A DNA stretch of 64,000 nucleotides from Phaeobacter sp. QD34_24 (GTDB lineage: Bacteria; Pseudomonadota; Alphaproteobacteria; Rhodobacterales; Rhodobacteraceae), in assembly GCF_028890115.1 (NCBI RefSeq), contig NZ_JARCJD010000008.1:102116-166115 (forward strand), read 5' to 3'. The translations under genes and the position numbers were made by a program. This document shows positions 60,701-64,000 of this stretch, in pieces (positions within the stretch are counted from its first letter, which is position 1; each line of letters opens with the position of its first letter). The notes under the pieces are model-generated. The model did no database searches. It was not told the DNA's origin and saw only the letters and a program-made list of their open reading frames with translations.

Positions 60701-62815
60701 ATGAACCTACGTCTTCGTGTTGTCATGTTGTTGGTTATTGCCCCGCTGGCTGCATTGGCAGGCTTTTTTATCTACTTTGAAATCTCCAATGCCAAATCAG
60801 TGATGCTGGATGCAGCCCAGACCGCAGCTCAGGTTGATGACGGGGTTATCGTCAGTGATCTGGTACATGAACTTCAGAAAGAGCGCGGCTATTCTGCAGG
60901 TTTCATCGCGTCTGGTGGAAAGAACTTCCCAGCCGAATTACGGAAACAGCGACAAGACACAGAAGCGGCTCTGCAAGCCTTCCTTGCGCAAACGCCAACC
61001 CTAAAGACGGCCAAGAGCGAGAGCTTTGCGCAGGCTGAAGAGCTGTTGGCGGAACTCGCAGACCAACGCGGACGCGTCGATAGTTTTGACTCCACGGTTC
61101 CCGTCATGGCCCGCTACTACACCGGAACCATAGCCGTGTTGCTCAAACTGGCCCGGGCTGAGGTGGCGTCGAGTGCCGACAAATCCGTGTTCAAACTTCT
61201 TGAAAGCACCGCACTCCTTGCGCTTGCCAAGGAACGAGCCGGGCTGGAGCGTGCCATGGGGGCGACTGGCCTGGGTGGCGGTTTCAAATTGTCGGTGTAC
61301 GAGCGCTATATCTCGCTTGGGGCCATACAGCGCGAACTCTTGAACGAGACGACATATGTTCTGCATGAGCCGAATTGGCTGGACGAGCTATATCAGCAGG
61401 AAGCCTACAAGGCGTTGAGCGCTGCCCGCGACGTGATCTCTGCGGGCTACGAAAGCGGAGATTTCCAGAACCTGACCGCCCCGAAATGGTTCGGCATCTC
61501 GACCGACTGGATCGATTTGTTGCGTGCCGAAGAGATCGCGCTGGGCGATCGGATCGTTGAATTGTCGCATGCGGAACTAGATGCCGCGAACGCCACGTTC
61601 AATCAGTTCTTGATGGTCGGTGCTGCTGTCGGTGTCCTTGTCCTTGCCTTCGCCGTGGTTGCGTTCGAAACAATGATCCGCCGGATCAAGGTGTTGATCG
61701 AAGTTGTCAACGGCTTCACCCGTGGAGAGTTCGATGTCTACATCAAAGGCATCGATGGGAAGGACGAGTTGAGCCGAATGGCCAATGCGATCTACCACTT
61801 CAAGCAGGAAACCCTGGCCATGCGGCGGAACGCGGAGGAGCTGGAAAATGAGCAGCTGACTCTGAAAGAGCAGCAGGACATTGTTGTGACGGAATTGCGC
61901 AGCGGATTGGAGCGGCTGTCAAAAGGCGATCTCACCGTCGAATTCGCGCAAGCCTTCCCGGGCGAATACGAAGGTCTGCGCCATGACTTCAATACGACGG
62001 CGCAGAAATTGAATGACACGCTGTCCCACATCCGTGACGCCGCCCGGCGGATCCTGCAAAGCGCCTCTGAGATCCGCAGCGGATCTGACGACCTGTCCCA
62101 CCGGACCGAAGGCCAGGCGGCCACCCTGGAGGAAACCGCCGCGGCGCTGGAGGAGTTGACCGGCAGCGTGCGGGCGGCAGCGGAAGGGGCGCGCAACGCC
62201 GAGGCCACCACGGCAGAAGCCGGGCGCGATGCCACGGCCAGCGGCGCGGTGGTGAAAAAGGCGGTCGATGCCATGGCTTCGATCGAACAGTCTTCGGGCC
62301 AGATTGCGCAGATCATCTCGGTGATCGACGACATCGCCTTCCAGACCAACCTCCTGGCGCTGAACGCCGGGGTAGAGGCGGCGCGGGCCGGCGAGGCGGG
62401 CCGGGGCTTTGCCGTGGTCGCCGCCGAGGTCCGCAGCCTGGCCCTGCGGTCCTCCGATGCGGCCTTGGAGATCAAGACTCTGATCGAGGAAAGCTCGTCT
62501 CATGTGGACAGCGGCGTCCAACTGGTGAACGAGGCGGGCAGCGCGCTGGAGACGATCGTGGGCCGTGTGGAGGATATCTCAAAGCTGGTGTCGGGCATCG
62601 CCCGGGGCGCCTCGGAGCAGGCGACCGGACTGGGAGAGATCAACATCGGCGTGTCGCAACTGGACACCGTCACCCAGCAGAACGCCGCCATGGTGCAGGA
62701 GAGCAATACGACCAGCCACCGGTTGAGCACCGATGCGGCAAACCTGGAAGAGATGGTCGCCCGTTTCGACCTGCGCGACGGGGATGTAGGCCACGCGGGC
62801 TTGAAAGCGGCCTGA
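60701..62815 (+). CDS. Methyl-accepting chemotaxis protein with NIT (nitrate/nitrite-sensing) domain
   Basis: 704 residues from ATG 60701 (a GTG directly before it is an alternative); AAAGGGA lies upstream. TM1 is at residues 8-27, then a periplasmic all-helical NIT domain containing [20 protein letters not shown], the family signature. TM2 is near residues 305-325, with HAMP ([22 protein letters not shown]) and a second HAMP-like stretch, then the signalling hairpin [40 protein letters not shown]. No CheR/CheB pentapeptide is at the C-terminus. It probably senses nitrate or a related anion. No che genes are adjacent, and the gene lies between two copies of a 52-bp repeat. Confidence 0.9.
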   Translation: MNLRLRVVMLLVIAPLAALAGFFIYFEISNAKSVMLDAAQTAAQVDDGVIVSDLVHELQKERGYSAGFIASGGKNFPAELRKQRQDTEAALQAFLAQTPTLKTAKSESFAQAEELLAELADQRGRVDSFDSTVPVMARYYTGTIAVLLKLARAEVASSADKSVFKLLESTALLALAKERAGLERAMGATGLGGGFKLSVYERYISLGAIQRELLNETTYVLHEPNWLDELYQQEAYKALSAARDVISAGYESGDFQNLTAPKWFGISTDWIDLLRAEEIALGDRIVELSHAELDAANATFNQFLMVGAAVGVLVLAFAVVAFETMIRRIKVLIEVVNGFTRGEFDVYIKGIDGKDELSRMANAIYHFKQETLAMRRNAEELENEQLTLKEQQDIVVTELRSGLERLSKGDLTVEFAQAFPGEYEGLRHDFNTTAQKLNDTLSHIRDAARRILQSASEIRSGSDDLSHRTEGQAATLEETAAALEELTGSVRAAAEGARNAEATTAEAGRDATASGAVVKKAVDAMASIEQSSGQIAQIISVIDDIAFQTNLLALNAGVEAARAGEAGRGFAVVAAEVRSLALRSSDAALEIKTLIEESSSHVDSGVQLVNEAGSALETIVGRVEDISKLVSGIARGASEQATGLGEINIGVSQLDTVTQQNAAMVQESNTTSHRLSTDAANLEEMVARFDLRDGDVGHAGLKAA

Positions 62816-62940
62816 TCCCAACCCCGCCCCGCGCCCCGGCCTGCACTCTGAGGGGGTGTTGGCGCATGCAATCCAACCAGCGGCCTTGCGGATCATAGAG
62901 GTGATCCCGAGGCCGTTGTGTTTTGTGTGAAGGGTGCGTC

Positions 62941-62992
62941 GATACCGTGTGCCAGATCAGATCGTGCAGGGCATGAGTGTGAGGTGGGTTGG
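62941..62992. repeat. Direct repeat R2, copy of the fabB promoter region
   Basis: Ungapped partner of 60337-60388 in the same orientation, 2,604 bp away. The first 13 bases (GATACCGTGTGCC) and the last 29 (25 of 29 identical, starting GTGCAGGGCATG) are conserved, while the ten between differ. The -35 and -10 hexamers seen in R1 are not preserved. It marks the point where base composition changes to the AT-richer right end. Confidence 0.6.
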
Positions 62993-63074
62993 GGCGCCGA
63001 ACGGCGTAAGTAGCGCGCAGCGCAATCCTTCGGTGTTATGTTTCTGCTGGTTGCTATGATTACGTGCATGATAT

Positions 63075-63950
63075 ATGAGTGAAATCATGCAATTGAGAGA
63101 AATACCTTTGAATGATTTGCGCGTTAATCGCGCGAACGATAGGCATGGCGAGTTGGAAAACGAGACAGCTGCGATTGCTTGGCTGTTCAACATGCGAGAA
63201 GCTCATATGCGTAACCTCGCCAAAGACATCGTTGAACAAGGTGCAATCTATGAGCCGCCACTTGTATCTGCCGACAATGGAGTGTTCACAGTTTTCGACG
63301 GCAATAGGCGGGTCACTTGCCTCAAACTGCTGTGTGAGCCGACGCGTGCGCCGACAACTCAGCTCCAAGATTTCTTTTCCGAACTTAGGAAGAAATGGGT
63401 AGGCCCATTCCCTGAGAAAGTGACCTGCCATGTAGAAAATGACCGTGACAGACTGGATAGTATTCTTTTCAGGCGACACACGGGATCACAAAACGGTGTC
63501 GGGCAGTCTACGTAGGACGACCGCATGAAGAACAACTTTGTCCAGAGAACCGGACAAGGCGGGGGGTTCAACGTAGCTGATGAAATAGAACAAAGGCTGT
63601 CGATTGCCGATTTGCTCCCCGAACGCCGCCCAATTCCACGCTCCACTATGAACCGCCTCCTCTCAGCCGAAGCATTTAGAAACAGGCTGGGATTCAGCGT
63701 TCGAAAGAAAAAGTTCGAGTATACGCACAATGAAGAAAAGGTGCTGTCTGCACTGGCTCGTGTCGCGGAGGATTTGGCTAATAGAAAGGTTGTTTTAGGT
63801 GATCTTTGGGATGTGGATGGGAAAAGGGCGTATTTGGATAAGCTTGAGGCGGAGGGAGTTCTGCCCACGGTCGCTGATGCGTTGTCGGCAGAAAGCAAAA
63901 AGCCCCCGCTACCCCCTAAGTCCCCTAGGGTCAGGACTCATAGCCAGTAA
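63075..63950 (+). pseudogene. ParB/sulfiredoxin-like N-terminal domain protein interrupted by an in-frame TAG
   Basis: One continuous reading frame of 291 codons is broken only by TAG at 63513-63515. The first part has LNDLRVNRANDRHGELENE, NLAKDIVEQGAIYEPPLVS and VFDGNRRVTCLKLL, a ParB-like nuclease-fold domain with the DGNRR motif. After the stop the same frame continues DDRMKNNFVQRTGQGGGFNVADEIEQRL and ends at TAA 63948-63950. From memory, relatives have Trp at the stop position (STWDDR), so TGG to TAG is the simplest explanation. Base composition is clearly lower in GC than the rest of the window, suggesting horizontal transfer. Translation restarting at ATG 63525 could give a second fragment. 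Confidence 0.75.
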
Positions 63951-64000
63951 ATGACGAGCGCTGCGAGTGCGATGGCTGACAGGAAGACCTTTGGGCACCT
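63951..64000 (+). other. Right-edge reading frame, unassigned
   Basis: An ATG at 63951 directly after the ParB-like gene's stop opens a frame that runs off the window (MTSAASAMADRKTFGH). It could be a next coupled gene or the displaced C-terminus of the ParB-like protein; 50 bases are too few to decide. Confidence 0.2.

Noticed and set aside
1..64000. CRISPR arrays, tRNA or rRNA genes, insertion sequences
   Set aside because: No regularly spaced identical repeats, no cloverleaf with tRNA consensus arms, and no transposase or integrase motifs were seen on either strand.

Overview
The window looks like chromosome from a GC-rich marine alphaproteobacterium, most likely of the roseobacter group (Rhodobacteraceae). 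This rests on gene content (complete nadABC, a phn C-P lyase cluster ordered F|GHIJKLN|M with a DUF1045 gene, fabB-fabI, an indolepyruvate:ferredoxin oxidoreductase paired with an Lrp regulator), dense 4-bp ATGA gene overlaps and strong GC bias. I see no rRNA, tRNA, CRISPR or insertion sequence.

Layout. 1-1.7 kb: end of a CocE/NonD hydrolase. 1.7-5.2 kb: nadA-nadB-nadC (minus). 5.2-7.8 kb: tungstate transporter tupBCA (plus). 7.9-16.7 kb: phosphonate C-P lyase cluster with its divergent regulator phnF. It lacks phnCDE and phnP but ends in a metallophosphoesterase. 16.7-23.2 kb: seven coupled minus-strand genes (four glycosyltransferases, histidine phosphatase, deacetylase-like protein, methyltransferase) for an unidentified glycan. 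23.4-25.8 kb: large MscS-type channel. 25.9-33.1 kb: peptide-type ABC importer operon ending in a class III CoA-transferase. 33.4-36.9 kb: a second methyltransferase of the glycan-operon type, GST, enoyl-CoA hydratase/TetR pair, second TetR. 37.0-41.4 kb: indolepyruvate oxidoreductase, divergent Lrp, DUF3307 protein. 41.6-44.6 kb: an ABC-exporter-like protein whose nucleotide-binding domain has lost its catalytic motifs, fused to a cyclic-nucleotide-binding domain, apparently with an ATA start. 44.7-55.4 kb: catabolic genes (FAH family, enolase-superfamily dehydratase, Zn alcohol dehydrogenase, MFS, pcaB/pcaD, hydrolases, dehydratase, dehalogenase) and an SqrR/BigR-like repressor. 55.6-60.3 kb: FKBP, nitronate monooxygenase, Cys-rich membrane protein, fabI and fabB. 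60.7-62.8 kb: NIT-domain chemoreceptor between two related direct repeats. 63-64 kb: AT-richer, probably accessory DNA with a ParB-like gene split by an amber codon.

The most interesting non-coding structure is a dispersed intergenic repeat family. It comprises a three-hairpin module (five copies) and a compact cloverleaf (two copies) whose inner hairpins differ by compensatory changes. The most interesting proteins are the degenerate ABC/cNMP fusion and the seven-gene glycan operon. All identifications come from reading motifs, lengths and gene order; no database search was run.
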